This document shows positions 1 to 8,538 of a DNA stretch of 64,000 nucleotides, piece by piece (position 1 is the first letter of the stretch; every line of letters starts with the position of its first letter). Under the pieces are notes generated by a model, which did no database searches, was not told the DNA's origin, and was given only the letters and a program-made list of their open reading frames with translations. The position numbers and the translations under genes are program-made. The DNA is from JAENWD01 sp963796915 (GTDB taxonomy: Bacteria; Acidobacteriota; Vicinamibacteria; Vicinamibacterales; JAENWD01): contig CAWCNI010000004.1 in NCBI GenBank assembly GCA_963796915.1, forward strand, positions 248,001 to 312,000. Reading direction: 5' to 3'.

Positions 1-1
1 G

Positions 2-1246
2 GGGCTCGTCGCCTTCTACCTGCCGATGCACACGGCCACGAGGCTGGCGCTGCCGGTGATCCGGCGCGTCGCTGTCCTGGCCCCACAGGCGCACCGGTGC
101 GCGTTCGGCCTTTACGCCCCGCCGAACCGTGAGCTGCTCGCCTCATGCGGCGCTCACACCGTTCTCGGCGGCGAGTTCGAAGCGGACCTTCTGAAACTGG
201 CGCAGTCGGTGGCAGCCGGCGGCGGCGCGCCTGCGTTCGACGTGTCGTCTGACGGCCCGGTGCCGCGCCTCGAGTTCCGCGTGCCCGATCGCACCACGCT
301 GCCGCCGCTCGATCAGTACGCTGGGCTGATGTGGCCCGACGGCAGCCGCCGCGTGGTCGGCTACGCCGAGACAACGCGTGGATGCAAGCATCTGTGCCGG
401 CACTGTCCGGTGGTGCCGATCTATCGCGGCAGTTTTCGCGTGGTGGATGTCGACATCGTGATGGCCGACATCCGCAATCAGGTTGCGGCCGGCGCCAGGC
501 ATATCAGCTTCGGTGACCCGGACTTCTGGAACGGCATCGGTCACGCCAGGAAAGTCGTCGGCGCGCTGGCCTCCGAATTTCCGGACCTCACCTACGACGT
601 CACGATCAAGATCGAACACCTCCGGCGCTACGCCGACGAACTGCCGCGCCTGCGCGAGACGGGCTGCGCGTTTGTGACGTCAGCCGTGGAGTCCGTGGAC
701 GACGAGGTGCTGCGACAGCTCGAGAAGGGACACACGCGCGCCGACGTGGAGTGGGTGGCGGAGCGGATGCGCGCCATCGGGCTGCCGCTGTCGCCGACGT
801 TTGTCGCGTTCACCCCGTGGATCACGCCCGGCGGGTATCGCGATCTGCTGCTCACGATGGATCGCCTGGAGCTGGCCGAGCACGTCGCGCCGGTGCAGTG
901 GGCGATTCGACTGCTGATTCCGCACGGCTCGCGGTTGCTCGACCTTCCGGACATCGAGGCGTGCCGCGGGCCGTTCGATCCGGGCGCGCTCGCCTATCCC
1001 TGGCGTCACGCCGACCCGCGGATGGACGAGCTCCAGCGTCGTGTCATGACGCTGGTCGAGCAGCGCTCGGGCGCAGGCCGCGCGGAGATCTACTCGGAGG
1101 TGTGCGCGGCGGCCGCGGAGATCGACGGCACGCCGGCCTGGCCGCGCGTGTCGCCGGTCCGTACTGGCCACGCGCCGTTGCCCTACGCGACCGAGCCGTG
1201 GTACTGCTGCGCCGAGCCGACGGAAGCGCAGATGTCGCAGGTCTGA
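2..1246 (+). CDS. CCAEP-tail radical SAM protein (5' partial)
   Basis: The reading frame is open from base 2 through the first in-frame ATG at 26, and the residues before that ATG (GLVAFYLP) read as protein, so the true start lies upstream of the window. A CxxxCxxC motif (CKHLCRHC, about nt 383-406) would bind the 4Fe-4S cluster that cleaves S-adenosylmethionine. A TIM-barrel-like region follows (ISFGDPDFW, then TSAVESVDDEVL). The protein ends in WYCCAEP (CCAEP at 1205-1219), the signature of the CUAEP/CCAEP-tail radical SAM family, whose members carry either Sec-Cys or Cys-Cys there. This copy uses two TGC codons, so it is the cysteine form and needs no SECIS element. The substrate is unknown. 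An ATP-grasp gene starts 3 bases after its stop, so the two are probably co-translated and act in one small-molecule or peptide-modification pathway. Confidence 0.85.
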   Translation, partial: GLVAFYLPMHTATRLALPVIRRVAVLAPQAHRCAFGLYAPPNRELLASCGAHTVLGGEFEADLLKLAQSVAAGGGAPAFDVSSDGPVPRLEFRVPDRTTLPPLDQYAGLMWPDGSRRVVGYAETTRGCKHLCRHCPVVPIYRGSFRVVDVDIVMADIRNQVAAGARHISFGDPDFWNGIGHARKVVGALASEFPDLTYDVTIKIEHLRRYADELPRLRETGCAFVTSAVESVDDEVLRQLEKGHTRADVEWVAERMRAIGLPLSPTFVAFTPWITPGGYRDLLLTMDRLELAEHVAPVQWAIRLLIPHGSRLLDLPDIEACRGPFDPGALAYPWRHADPRMDELQRRVMTLVEQRSGAGRAEIYSEVCAAAAEIDGTPAWPRVSPVRTGHAPLPYATEPWYCCAEPTEAQMSQV

Positions 1247-1249
1247 ACG

Positions 1250-2515
1250 ATGCCTGTGCCGCGCGTTCTGCTGTGTGCGACGACGACGGGCTACCAGATC
1301 CGCAATTTCGATGAGGCCGCGACCCGTCTCGGCGTCGAGCTGCGCCTCGCCTCGGACCGGTGCCAGATGCTCGACGACCCGTGGCGCGACCACGCGATCG
1401 CCGTGAAGTTTCACGACCTGGACGAGTCGACGCGTGTTGTCGCGGAGGCGTTCGGAGCGGCGCCGCCCGATGGCGTCATCGCAGTCGGCGACCGGCCGGC
1501 GACGCTCGCCGCGGCGGTTGCGTCGAGGTTCGGCATCCCCTGGCACTCGATCGCCGCAGTCGAGGCCAGCCGCGTCAAGGTCAGGTCGCGCGAACAGATG
1601 CGGGCTGCCGGCCTGGTCGTGCCGTGGTTCCATCTGCTTCCTCCAGGTGAGTCCGACGCGGCGCCCTTCGTCGATCGCTACCCGTGCGTCATCAAGCCGG
1701 TCATGCTTTCGGGCAGCCGCGGCGTGATGCGCGCCGACAACGACGCGGAGCTTCGTGAACGCGTGGCCCGGCTGCGCCGGCTGCTGGCGCAGCCTGACGT
1801 CGCCGCGCTTCGAGACGCGGACGGCGATCGGATCTTGATCGAGGGCTTCATCCCCGGCCGCGAGTACGCGCTCGAGGGGCTGCTCGACGGCGGCGACTTG
1901 CACGTGCTGACGGTGTTCGACAAGCCCGACCCGCTCGACGGGCCGTTCTTCGAGGAGACGCTGTACGTGACGCCGTCGCGAGCGTCGCAGGGCACGCAAG
2001 AGCGCATCGTCGACGCCATCACGTCGGCGTGTCGCGCGCTCGGCCTGCGACACGGCCCGATTCACGCCGAGTGCCGTGTCGGGCCAGGCGGGGTGTGCGT
2101 CCTGGAGGTCGCGCCGCGCCCGATTGGCGGGCTCTGCGCCCGTGCCCTCCGCTTCGTGGACGGCGAGGCCCCGGCGATTCCGCTCGAGGAGTTGCTCCTG
2201 CGTCACGCCGCCGGCCTCGAGTGGCGCCAGTTTCGCCGCGAAGCCAGCGCCTCGGGCGTGTTGATGATCCCCATCCCCCACGCCGGCATCTTCAAGGGCG
2301 TCGAGGGACAGGCGGAGGCGCTCGCGGTGCCTGGTGTGTCCGCCGTGGAGATCACGGCGAAGCTCGATCAACTCCTGGTGCCGCTGCCGGAAGGGGCGAC
2401 CTACCTGGGGTTCATCTTCGCGAAGGGCGAGACGGCGTCGATAGTGGAGACCGCGATGCGGGAAGCGCACCGGGTGCTGCGGCCGGTCATCGCCCGGGCG
2501 GTGCCAATCGCCTGA
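1250..2515 (+). CDS. ATP-grasp domain ligase
   Basis: This 421-residue protein has the ATP-grasp layout. There is an N-terminal Rossmann-like segment (PRVLLCATTTGYQ), a central nucleotide-binding part (YPCVIKPVMLSGSRGV), a glutamate-rich part (ILIEGFIPGREYALEG) and a C-terminal metal-binding part (HAECRV, then VLEVAPRPIGG). The family couples ATP hydrolysis to carboxylate-amine or carboxylate-thiol ligation through an acyl-phosphate. The architecture resembles L-amino-acid ligases of the BacD/RizA type, but the substrate cannot be read from sequence. The ATG follows the stop of the CCAEP-tail radical SAM gene by 3 bases, so the pair likely forms one operon. The stop lies 15 bases from the convergent yggX stop. 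Confidence 0.85.
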   Translation: MPVPRVLLCATTTGYQIRNFDEAATRLGVELRLASDRCQMLDDPWRDHAIAVKFHDLDESTRVVAEAFGAAPPDGVIAVGDRPATLAAAVASRFGIPWHSIAAVEASRVKVRSREQMRAAGLVVPWFHLLPPGESDAAPFVDRYPCVIKPVMLSGSRGVMRADNDAELRERVARLRRLLAQPDVAALRDADGDRILIEGFIPGREYALEGLLDGGDLHVLTVFDKPDPLDGPFFEETLYVTPSRASQGTQERIVDAITSACRALGLRHGPIHAECRVGPGGVCVLEVAPRPIGGLCARALRFVDGEAPAIPLEELLLRHAAGLEWRQFRREASASGVLMIPIPHAGIFKGVEGQAEALAVPGVSAVEITAKLDQLLVPLPEGATYLGFIFAKGETASIVETAMREAHRVLRPVIARAVPIA

Positions 2516-2530
2516 GCGCGGCGCGGGGAT

Positions 2531-2854
2531 CTACTTGGCCTGTTGAGGCACGTAGCCGGGCGGAAGGGCTGCGCCTTCGCCGAAGAAGAACTCCTCCATG
2601 TGCTTGGCGACGAGCTCCTGCGCTTCCTTCTGGAAGGGCAGCAGGCGGTACTCGTTGAGGATCATCTTCATTCGCTCTTCCCAGAGCTTCCACGCCTCGA
2701 GCGAGACGTTGTCGAAGATCCGCTGTCCGAGTTCGCCTGGCCAGGGCGGCGTGTCGAATCCGGGCAGGTCCTTCTGGAACTTGACGCAGTGGACGGTGCG
2801 CCCTGAGTGATTCCGTACGGGTTCTGGCGGCACGCCGGGAGCACAAGGAGTCAT
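2531..2854 (-). CDS. yggX: Probable Fe(2+)-trafficking / oxidative damage protection protein YggX
   Basis: The core from RTVHCVKFQKDLPGF onward matches the YggX family, a protein of about 90 residues that protects iron-sulfur clusters and takes part in iron handling in the cytoplasm. The family's conserved Cys (VHCVK) and the WxxWxERMKMILNEYRL helix are present. The predicted product of 107 residues is about 17 longer at the N-terminus than typical YggX. The ATG at 2854 is supported by a TACAAT hexamer at 2865-2870, 10 bases upstream. An internal non-ATG start closer to GRTVHC cannot be excluded. Confidence 0.9.
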   Translation of the reverse strand: MTPCAPGVPPEPVRNHSGRTVHCVKFQKDLPGFDTPPWPGELGQRIFDNVSLEAWKLWEERMKMILNEYRLLPFQKEAQELVAKHMEEFFFGEGAALPPGYVPQQAK

Positions 2855-2864
2855 GACGCTCGCA

Positions 2865-2870
2865 ATTGTA
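2865..2870 (-). promoter_or_regulatory. Putative -10 box of yggX
   Basis: TACAAT on the minus strand ends 10 bases before the ATG at 2854. A transcript starting about 7 bases downstream would have a leader of only a few bases. No clear TTGACA-like -35 is seen. Confidence 0.5.
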
Positions 2871-2905
2871 GCGCGCGATGGCTTTACGCGCGATCTTCGC
2901 GGCCG

Positions 2906-2911
2906 TATACT
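2906..2911 (+). promoter_or_regulatory. Putative -10 box of the 2920 mini-gene
   Basis: TATACT ends 8 bases before the GTG at 2920, a near-leaderless arrangement like others in this window. It also lies opposite the start region of yggX, so the two genes would fire divergently. Confidence 0.45.
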
Positions 2912-2919
2912 GCCGACAC

Positions 2920-3141
2920 GTGATCCCGTCGTCCGCCATCAGCTCCGAGGTGAAGCATCGTCTCTGCTGGTACAGCCGCCGGACTGCGGATGTCCTCCCC
3001 GAACTTGCCTTCCAGACCGTCGAGGACGGCGAGTTGCTGTACTGCGCCCACCCCATGTTGTTTCCGATGGTCGGGTATCAATTCGACGTCCGCAACTGCG
3101 ACGGCTGCGACTGTTTCAGGGCCCGCCGCGCGCGCAACTGA
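2920..3141 (+). CDS. Small Cys/His-containing hypothetical protein
   Basis: I do not recognise this 73-residue protein. It can be read from an ATG at 2878, but the GTG at 2920, 8 bases after a TATACT hexamer, is the better start because the ATG version would overlap the promoter. The C-terminal half has a tight set of possible metal ligands: YCAHPMLFPM, then NCDGCDCF (one C-x3-type Cys/His pair and CxxCxC). The remainder looks like a small globular fold, with WYSRRTADVLPELAF. A small zinc- or iron-binding protein is plausible but not shown. It sits head-to-head with yggX. Confidence 0.5.
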   Translation: MIPSSAISSEVKHRLCWYSRRTADVLPELAFQTVEDGELLYCAHPMLFPMVGYQFDVRNCDGCDCFRARRARN

Positions 3142-3502
3142 ACGTCCCGTTCAAGCTGCTCATATACCTCGGGTTATAGCTCTGCTGTGTACTGCTTTCT
3201 CACGCTGGTGTAATAAACCACTCCAGCTGCAGAGATGGCGTCATGTGGCCGCATTGATACATGCCACAGTTTGCTCAGCGATCTCGCTTGGATCTGGTGT
3301 GCACGGATGTGCCTGTCTGGCACGTCCTTTGAACTGCTCAGTCGCGACGCTCACCCAGCCGTCGCGGTAAGTATCGACGTGTCCCGGGCGCTAGAACGGC
3401 CCGGCTCGCGGGAGCGACCGGCAGTCGGCAGTGGCCGACGGCAGGCAGGCACGGCATGTGGGCGCGCGCGGCGCGCACCACGGCGGAAGGTAGGAGGCAC
3501 AC
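3142..3502 (+). other. Intergenic spacer of about 360 bases, no gene seen
   Basis: The first half is noticeably AT-richer than its surroundings and holds several TA-rich patches (ATATACC, TTATAG, GTAATAAAC) that could be promoter elements. The second half returns to high GC. No convincing coding frame, tRNA or hairpin terminator was found. It presumably carries the regulatory region of the KGG stress protein gene. Confidence 0.5.
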
Positions 3503-3736
3503 GTGACGAGCGAACGAAAAGAGCGGCGCGGTTTCGCGTCGATGAGTCCTGAACGCCAGCGCGAGATCGCCAGCAAGGGCGGACGGGCCGCACACGAGAA
3601 GGGCACGGCACACGAATGGACACCCGAGGAGGCGCGTCGCGCCGGCCGTAAGGGTGGTCAGGTGAGCCGTGGGGGTCGAGGCCGTCTGCCGGACGGATCG
3701 GAGCCCACGCCTTCGGACAACCTCGGGATGGCCTAA
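3503..3736 (+). CDS. KGG-repeat general stress protein (YciG/GsiB-like)
   Basis: This 77-residue hydrophilic protein contains the KGG motifs of the stress-induced family twice: MSPERQREIASKGGRAAHEKG, and TPEEARRAGRKGGQVSRGG. Such small, glycine- and lysine-rich, probably disordered proteins are induced by starvation, desiccation or general stress; their biochemical role is unsettled. The start is the GTG at 3503, preceded by a good ribosome-binding site, GGAGG at 3493-3497. It stands alone between a long spacer and a convergent molybdoenzyme gene. Confidence 0.85.
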   Translation: MTSERKERRGFASMSPERQREIASKGGRAAHEKGTAHEWTPEEARRAGRKGGQVSRGGRGRLPDGSEPTPSDNLGMA

Positions 3737-3799
3737 TCGGCCATCTCGTTGCCCGCATAGGTCCGCGCCGACCACACCGGTGGGCGCGGGCCCCACTCC

Positions 3800-5819
3800 C
3801 TACCGACCAGCCCGCTCCACCTGCACCCGCGCGTCGTTGAAGCACGCGCCGCCGCCGAAGTCTGTCAACGTCGCCGGCGCCAGCGCTGTGGCAGTCAGGC
3901 CGTTCGCCGTGTGTTTCCGCCACAGCCCCTTGGGCAGGACGACAGTCCCCGGGCGGACCCAGGTGCCGATCTGCACGCGGCAGCGGACCTCGCCCAGCTC
4001 GTTCCAGATCCGCACGTCGACGCCATCCTCGAGCCCGCGTGCCGACGCGTCGTCGGGATGCACCAGCAGGCGGACCTCTGGGCGTGGGAGTTCGCCCAGC
4101 GTCGAGCTGATCGTCCGCTCGGACGCCGGCGAGATCAGCGCGAGCGGGAACTGCTCGCTGCCTGGATCGGGCTGATACGCGTACAAGCCGACCGGCGACT
4201 CGCGATCGAGGGCGGCCGGAAACAGGTGCACGCGCGCGTCCGGAGTCCGCGGGAACACGTCGACGAACTGGACGGGAGCGCCGTCCCACGGCGGCGTCGC
4301 GACGCCGGAGCTCTTGAGTGGCTCGCCGATCTGCGGCGGCAGTTCGTCCAGCACGCGAAGCAGCGTGTCGAGCTCGCTGCGGCCGTGCTCTTCATCGAAC
4401 AGGCCGAGCCGCCGGCCGAGGTCGTTGAAGACGTCCGCATTGGACCGCGCCTCACCCTGCGGATCGATGGCCGGCTGCGAGAGCTGCAGGGTAATCGGGC
4501 CGTATCCCTTCGAAAAATCGTAGTGCTCGAGGAACGTCGTCGCCGGCAGGACGACGTCGGCGTACGGCACCGTGTCTGTCAGCACCTGCTCGAAGACCAC
4601 CGTGAAGAGATCGTCGCGCTCGAGACCGCGAAGCACGCGGGCCTGGTCGGGGATCGTGACCGCGGGATTGCAGTTGTAGACAAAGAGCAGCGAGACCGGC
4701 GGGTCCTGCGGCGTGGTGAGGACTTCGCCCAGCCTGTTCATGTTGATGGCGCGCGTGGCAGGCTCCGGCGCGTCGAGCCAGGTTCGCTCGAATCCCCACG
4801 CCGCCGAGTTGCTCATCGCGTAGCCGCCGCCGCGCACACCGAACTTGCCGCCGACGGCGGGCAGCGCCAGAACCGCCGCGACGGCGTTGCCGCCGTTGCG
4901 GTTTCGCTCGAGGCCCCAGCCGCATCGGTACGAGCGCAGGGCTGGACTCCGCGTACCACTCCGCGAACTGTCGCAGCTGCGCGGCGTCGACGCCGGCCAC
5001 ATCGGCCGCCCGTTCGATCGTCCATTCGGCCGCCTTGGCGCGCAGGAGATCGGCGCCGGTCGTGTGCGTGTCGAGAAAGTTCAGGTCCGCGCGGCCAGAC
5101 TCGAACAGGTGCCGATGGACCGCGAGTGCGACGACCACGTCGGTGCCGGGTTTTACAGCCAGGTGCAGGTCGGCCGTACGCGCCTGGGTCGTGATGCGCG
5201 GATCGACCACCACGATCCTGGCGCCGTTTTTCTGAGCTTCCTGGAGATACGGCACGGCGTGGATGCCAGACACGCCGGGGTTCACGCCCCACAGGACGAT
5301 CAGGCGTGCGTGCGGGTAATCCTTGTAGGCGACCGACGGCATCTTGCCGTAGAGGCCCTTGCTGGCGGCGCCGGTCGGCGCCGCGCAGACAGTCCGCAGC
5401 AGGCGCGAGGCGCCGAGCTTGTGGAAGAACACCATGTCGGTCGCGTCCTGCGTCAGCAGGCCGTTGGACCCGCCGTAGCAGTAGGGCAGGATCGACTCCG
5501 CACCGGTGGCATCGGAGACTCTGCGGACCGCCTCGGCGATGGCTTCGAGCGCCTCGTCCCACGTCACGCGCGTGAAGGTGCCGCGACCCTTCGGGCCGGT
5601 GCGGACCATCGGGTAGCGCAGGCGATCGGGACCGTAGACTCGCTCAGGAAAGCGCCGGACCTTGGCGCAGATGTAGCCGCGCGTGGCCTCGTTGGTGCGG
5701 CCGCCGTCGATCTCGACGATTCGGCCATCGCGAATGCTGACTGTCAGGCTGCATGCGTCTGGGCAGTCGAGCGGGCAGGCAGAGGCTACCTCGACGTCGC
5801 CGTCAGCTCGTTCCGGCAT
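3800..5819 (-). pseudogene. Molybdopterin-dependent oxidoreductase, interrupted by a +1 frameshift near 4929
   Basis: Two overlapping minus-strand frames together make one DMSO-reductase-family enzyme of about 670 residues. The N-terminal part (from ATG 5819) carries the 4Fe-4S motif ACPLDCPDAC, with a fourth Cys in GYICAKVRRFPERVYGP, then the guanylyl-molybdopterin region (ARLIVLWGVNPGVSGIH, RIVVVDPR). A Cys in LLRTVCAAPTG is near where the family's Mo ligand falls. The second frame carries GGKFGVRGGGYAMSN, DVVLPATTFLEHYD and the C-terminal dinucleotide domain (VRIWNELGEVRC). The frames join at SPALV / RCGWGLERNRNGG, which reads through if one base near 4929 is dropped. Everything else is intact, so this is either consensus error or a very recent mutation. 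No electron-transfer or membrane subunit is adjacent. Confidence 0.8.
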
Positions 5820-5824
5820 GGGCC

Positions 5825-5830
5825 AGTGTA
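5825..5830 (-). promoter_or_regulatory. Putative -10 box of the molybdoenzyme gene
   Basis: TACACT on the minus strand ends exactly 5 bases before the ATG at 5819, placing transcription start at or next to the start codon. Confidence 0.5.
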
Positions 5831-5842
5831 CCGTTTCGTCAG

Positions 5843-7123
5843 ATGCAGGTTCCGCGCGTCGTCATCATCGGCGGAGGCTTTGGCGGCCTGTTTGCGGCCC
5901 GCGCGCTCAAGCGCGCGCCGGTGCAGGTCACGCTGCTCGATCGTCACAACCATCACGTCTTTCAGCCGCTGTTGTACCAGGTGGCCACCGCGGGCCTGTC
6001 GCCGGGCGACATCGCCGCGCCCATCCGCTGGATCCTGCGGCGGCAGCGCAATGCCCGCGTCCTGCTGGCCGAAGCCACTGCGGTTGACGTGAATGCGCGG
6101 CGCGTCATGCTCGACCACGGCGAGTCGATCGAGTACGACTTCCTGATCGTCGCCGCGGGCGCGGACAACTCGTATTTCGGCCACGACGACTGGGCGCGCT
6201 TCGCGCCCGCGCTCAAGACGCTGGACGACGCGCTGCGCGTGCGCGGCCGGATGCTGCTGGCCTACGAAGTGGCCGAGCGGGAGCCCGACGAGGCGACGCG
6301 TCGCCGGATGCTGACCAGCGTCATCGTCGGCGGCGGTCCGACCGGCGTCGAGATGGCAGGTGCCATCGCGGAGATCGCACATCAGACGCTGTCCGATGAG
6401 TTCCGGTCGATCGAGACGGCGCACGCACGCGTGGTGCTCGTCGAAGCGGGCCCGTCGATACTGTCGGCGTTCCCCGCGTCGCTGCAGGCCGCGGCGCGAA
6501 GGTCGCTGGCGCGCCTTGGCGTGGAGGTGCGCGAGAAAACCGCGGTCACCCGCATCGAGGAGCAGACGGTGTGGCTTGGCGACGAGCGCATCGAGGCGGG
6601 GACGATCGTCTGGGCTGCGGGCGTGGCGGCCTCGCCGATCGGCCGCTCGCTTGGCGTGCCCCTGGATCGCGCGGGCCGCGTGGCAGTGGGCAAGGACCTG
6701 ACACTGCCAGGCCACGCCGAAGTGTTCGTGGTCGGCGACATGGCGGTGTTCACCGACGACGCCGGTCGTCAGCTGCCGGGCGTCGCGCAGGTGGCGATGC
6801 AGGAGGCCGCGCGTGCTGCCGCCAACATCGGCGCCAGCATCGCCGGCACGCCGATGCAGCCGTTTCACTATCGCAACTACGGGAACATGGCGACGATCGG
6901 CCGGAACGCCGCGATCGCCGATCTGGGCTGGCTCCGCGTGTCGGGCTTCCTCGCGTGGGGCATGTGGCTCTTCATCCACATCGTCTGGCTGATCGGATTC
7001 CGCAATCGCGCGACCGTGCTGATTCAGTGGGCGACGGCGTACATCACGTATCAGCGCAGCGTGAGGCTGATTACCGGCAGCGCGATGACGAAGGGGAGTG
7101 GCGGGACGCCGCCGTCTGCCTAG
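5843..7123 (+). CDS. ndh: Type II NADH dehydrogenase (NDH-2)
   Basis: This is a single-subunit flavoprotein that passes electrons from NADH to quinone without pumping protons. The start at 5843 puts the FAD-binding motif VVIIGGGFGGLFAARAL at the N-terminus, as the family requires; the longer frame from 5753 adds a basic stretch without family character and overlaps the divergent gene. The NADH motif SVIVGGGPTGVEMAGAIAEI follows at about residues 155-175, then VFVVGDMAVF (second FAD contact). The C-terminal amphipathic and hydrophobic part (FLAWGMWLFIHIVWLIGF) is the membrane anchor. The gene is divergent from the molybdoenzyme with 23 bases between starts. Its TAG stop lies in the palindrome CTAG (7120-7123), shared with the convergent ispG stop. 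Confidence 0.9.
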   Translation: MQVPRVVIIGGGFGGLFAARALKRAPVQVTLLDRHNHHVFQPLLYQVATAGLSPGDIAAPIRWILRRQRNARVLLAEATAVDVNARRVMLDHGESIEYDFLIVAAGADNSYFGHDDWARFAPALKTLDDALRVRGRMLLAYEVAEREPDEATRRRMLTSVIVGGGPTGVEMAGAIAEIAHQTLSDEFRSIETAHARVVLVEAGPSILSAFPASLQAAARRSLARLGVEVREKTAVTRIEEQTVWLGDERIEAGTIVWAAGVAASPIGRSLGVPLDRAGRVAVGKDLTLPGHAEVFVVGDMAVFTDDAGRQLPGVAQVAMQEAARAAANIGASIAGTPMQPFHYRNYGNMATIGRNAAIADLGWLRVSGFLAWGMWLFIHIVWLIGFRNRATVLIQWATAYITYQRSVRLITGSAMTKGSGGTPPSA

Positions 7124-8364
7124 TGACCGCTGGCGACGACCTGTCGCTTCGCGTACTTCCGGTCGACGTATTCATCCAGCAGCCGTTGGAAGGCCAGCGC
7201 GAGCTCGTCGTAGTTGCCGCGCAGCGTCGTGGCGTGCTCGCCGTCGATGAAGACGGGGCAGTGCGGCGCCTCTCCGGTCCCCGGCAGTGAGATGCCGATG
7301 TTGGCCGCCTTCGACTCGCCGGGTCCGTTCACGACGCAGCCCATCACGGCCAGCGTGAGCGTCTCGACGCCGTCGTATTGCGTCTTCCAGACCGGCATCT
7401 GCTCGCGGATGTAAGCCTGGACCCGTTCCGCCAGCTCCTGGAACGTGCTGCTGGTGGTGCGGCCACAGCCGGGACACGCGGTGACACTCGGCGAGAACGA
7501 GCGCAGCCCCAGCGCCTGCAGGATCTCGCACGCCGCGTAGACCTCTTCGCGTCTGTCGCCGCCCGGGCGCGGCGTCAGGGACACGCGAATGGTGTCGCCA
7601 ATCCCTTCGTTGAGCAGGATGCCGATGGCCGCCGACGACCAGACCAGGCCCTTGGTGCCCATGCCGGCCTCTGTCAATCCGAGGTGAAGCGGCTGGCGCG
7701 TCTGCTTCGCGAGGTCGCGGTAGACGGCGATCAGCTCCTGCGGCCGCGAGACTTTGCAGGAGATGATGATCTGGTCCTCGCGCAGGCCGGATTCGAGGGC
7801 CAGCTCGGTTGACTGGATCGCCGAGAGCACCATGCACTCGTCCACGATGGCCTCGGACGACTTGCCGAGATGCCGGTCGGTGTTCTCCTGCATTTTCGCC
7901 ATCACCAGCTCCTGGTTCAGGGAGCCGCCGTTGACGCCGATGCGGACGGGCGTGCCGTGGTCCTTCGCGACCTTGCAGATTGTGGCGAACTGCTCGTCAC
8001 GGCGCGCACCGGTCCCGACATTTCCGGGGTTGATCCGATACTTGTCGAGCGCTGTCGCGCAGCCCGGAAACCGGGTGAGCAGGAGATGTCCGTTGTAGTG
8101 GAAGTCGCCGATGAGGGGCGCCGTGCAGCCGGCATCGAGCATGCGCTGCTTGATCTCCGGAACAGCCGCCGCCGCTTCGGGCACGTTGACGGTGACGCGC
8201 ACCATCTCGGACCCCGCCTCCCACAGCTCGATCACCTGCTGCGCCGTGGCCGCGGCATTCGCGGTGTCGGTCATCGTCATCGACTGCACGACGACGGGCG
8301 CGCCTCCGCCCACCTGGACGGCACCGACCTTCACGCCGACTGTCTTGTGGAGGCGAACGGACAC
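7120..8364 (-). CDS. ispG: 4-hydroxy-3-methylbut-2-en-1-yl diphosphate synthase IspG (GcpE)
   Basis: IspG is the penultimate enzyme of the MEP isoprenoid pathway, reducing MEcPP to HMBPP with a 4Fe-4S cluster. The barrel opens with VGGGAPVVVQSMTMTDT. The three cluster ligands are seen in TACPGCGRTTSS and LAVMGCVVNGPGE near the C-terminus. GGSLNQELV and NPGNVGTGARR are further family blocks. An ATG at 8466 would add 34 residues without family character, running across an AT-rich stretch. I chose the GTG at 8364 because family similarity begins at VRLHKTVGVKVG and a TATCAT hexamer ends 8 bases upstream. The pathway's other genes are not in this window. Confidence 0.93.
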   Translation of the reverse strand: MSVRLHKTVGVKVGAVQVGGGAPVVVQSMTMTDTANAAATAQQVIELWEAGSEMVRVTVNVPEAAAAVPEIKQRMLDAGCTAPLIGDFHYNGHLLLTRFPGCATALDKYRINPGNVGTGARRDEQFATICKVAKDHGTPVRIGVNGGSLNQELVMAKMQENTDRHLGKSSEAIVDECMVLSAIQSTELALESGLREDQIIISCKVSRPQELIAVYRDLAKQTRQPLHLGLTEAGMGTKGLVWSSAAIGILLNEGIGDTIRVSLTPRPGGDRREEVYAACEILQALGLRSFSPSVTACPGCGRTTSSTFQELAERVQAYIREQMPVWKTQYDGVETLTLAVMGCVVNGPGESKAANIGISLPGTGEAPHCPVFIDGEHATTLRGNYDELALAFQRLLDEYVDRKYAKRQVVASGH

Positions 8365-8372
8365 CGCCCACG

Positions 8373-8378
8373 ATGATA
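8373..8378 (-). promoter_or_regulatory. Putative -10 box of ispG
   Basis: TATCAT on the minus strand ends 8 bases before the GTG at 8364 and supports that start over the upstream ATG at 8466. Confidence 0.45.
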
Positions 8379-8525
8379 TCAAGACTGCCGCACCTTGCCG
8401 CCGCGGAACCAGCGAATCGTCTGCGCCGTCTAATGCTAAATAAATAGCACTTCCGCGTCGACCCAACGCGACGCCCGCGGATTCCGTCTAAAGGACGTCC
8501 GCTTCCCACCATCTGGCTGCGGCTC

Positions 8526-8530
8526 GGAGG
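8526..8530 (+). promoter_or_regulatory. Ribosome-binding site deciding a GTG start
   Basis: GGAGG lies 8 bases before the GTG at 8539. It supports that codon over the in-frame ATG three codons later in the ADOP permease gene. Confidence 0.6.
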
Positions 8531-8538
8531 AATCGACA

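Noticed and set aside
1205..1219. Selenocysteine in the radical SAM tail
   Set aside because: Both codons are TGC, so this is the Cys-Cys form. The related CUAEP form would show an in-frame TGA.
680..2470. Long minus-strand open frame opposite the radical SAM and ATP-grasp genes
   Set aside because: It is an Arg/His-rich translation with no family character, an expected artefact of high-GC codon bias on the opposite strand.
5753..5842. N-terminal extension of the NADH dehydrogenase
   Set aside because: It places 30 basic residues before the FAD motif and overlaps the divergent gene's start.
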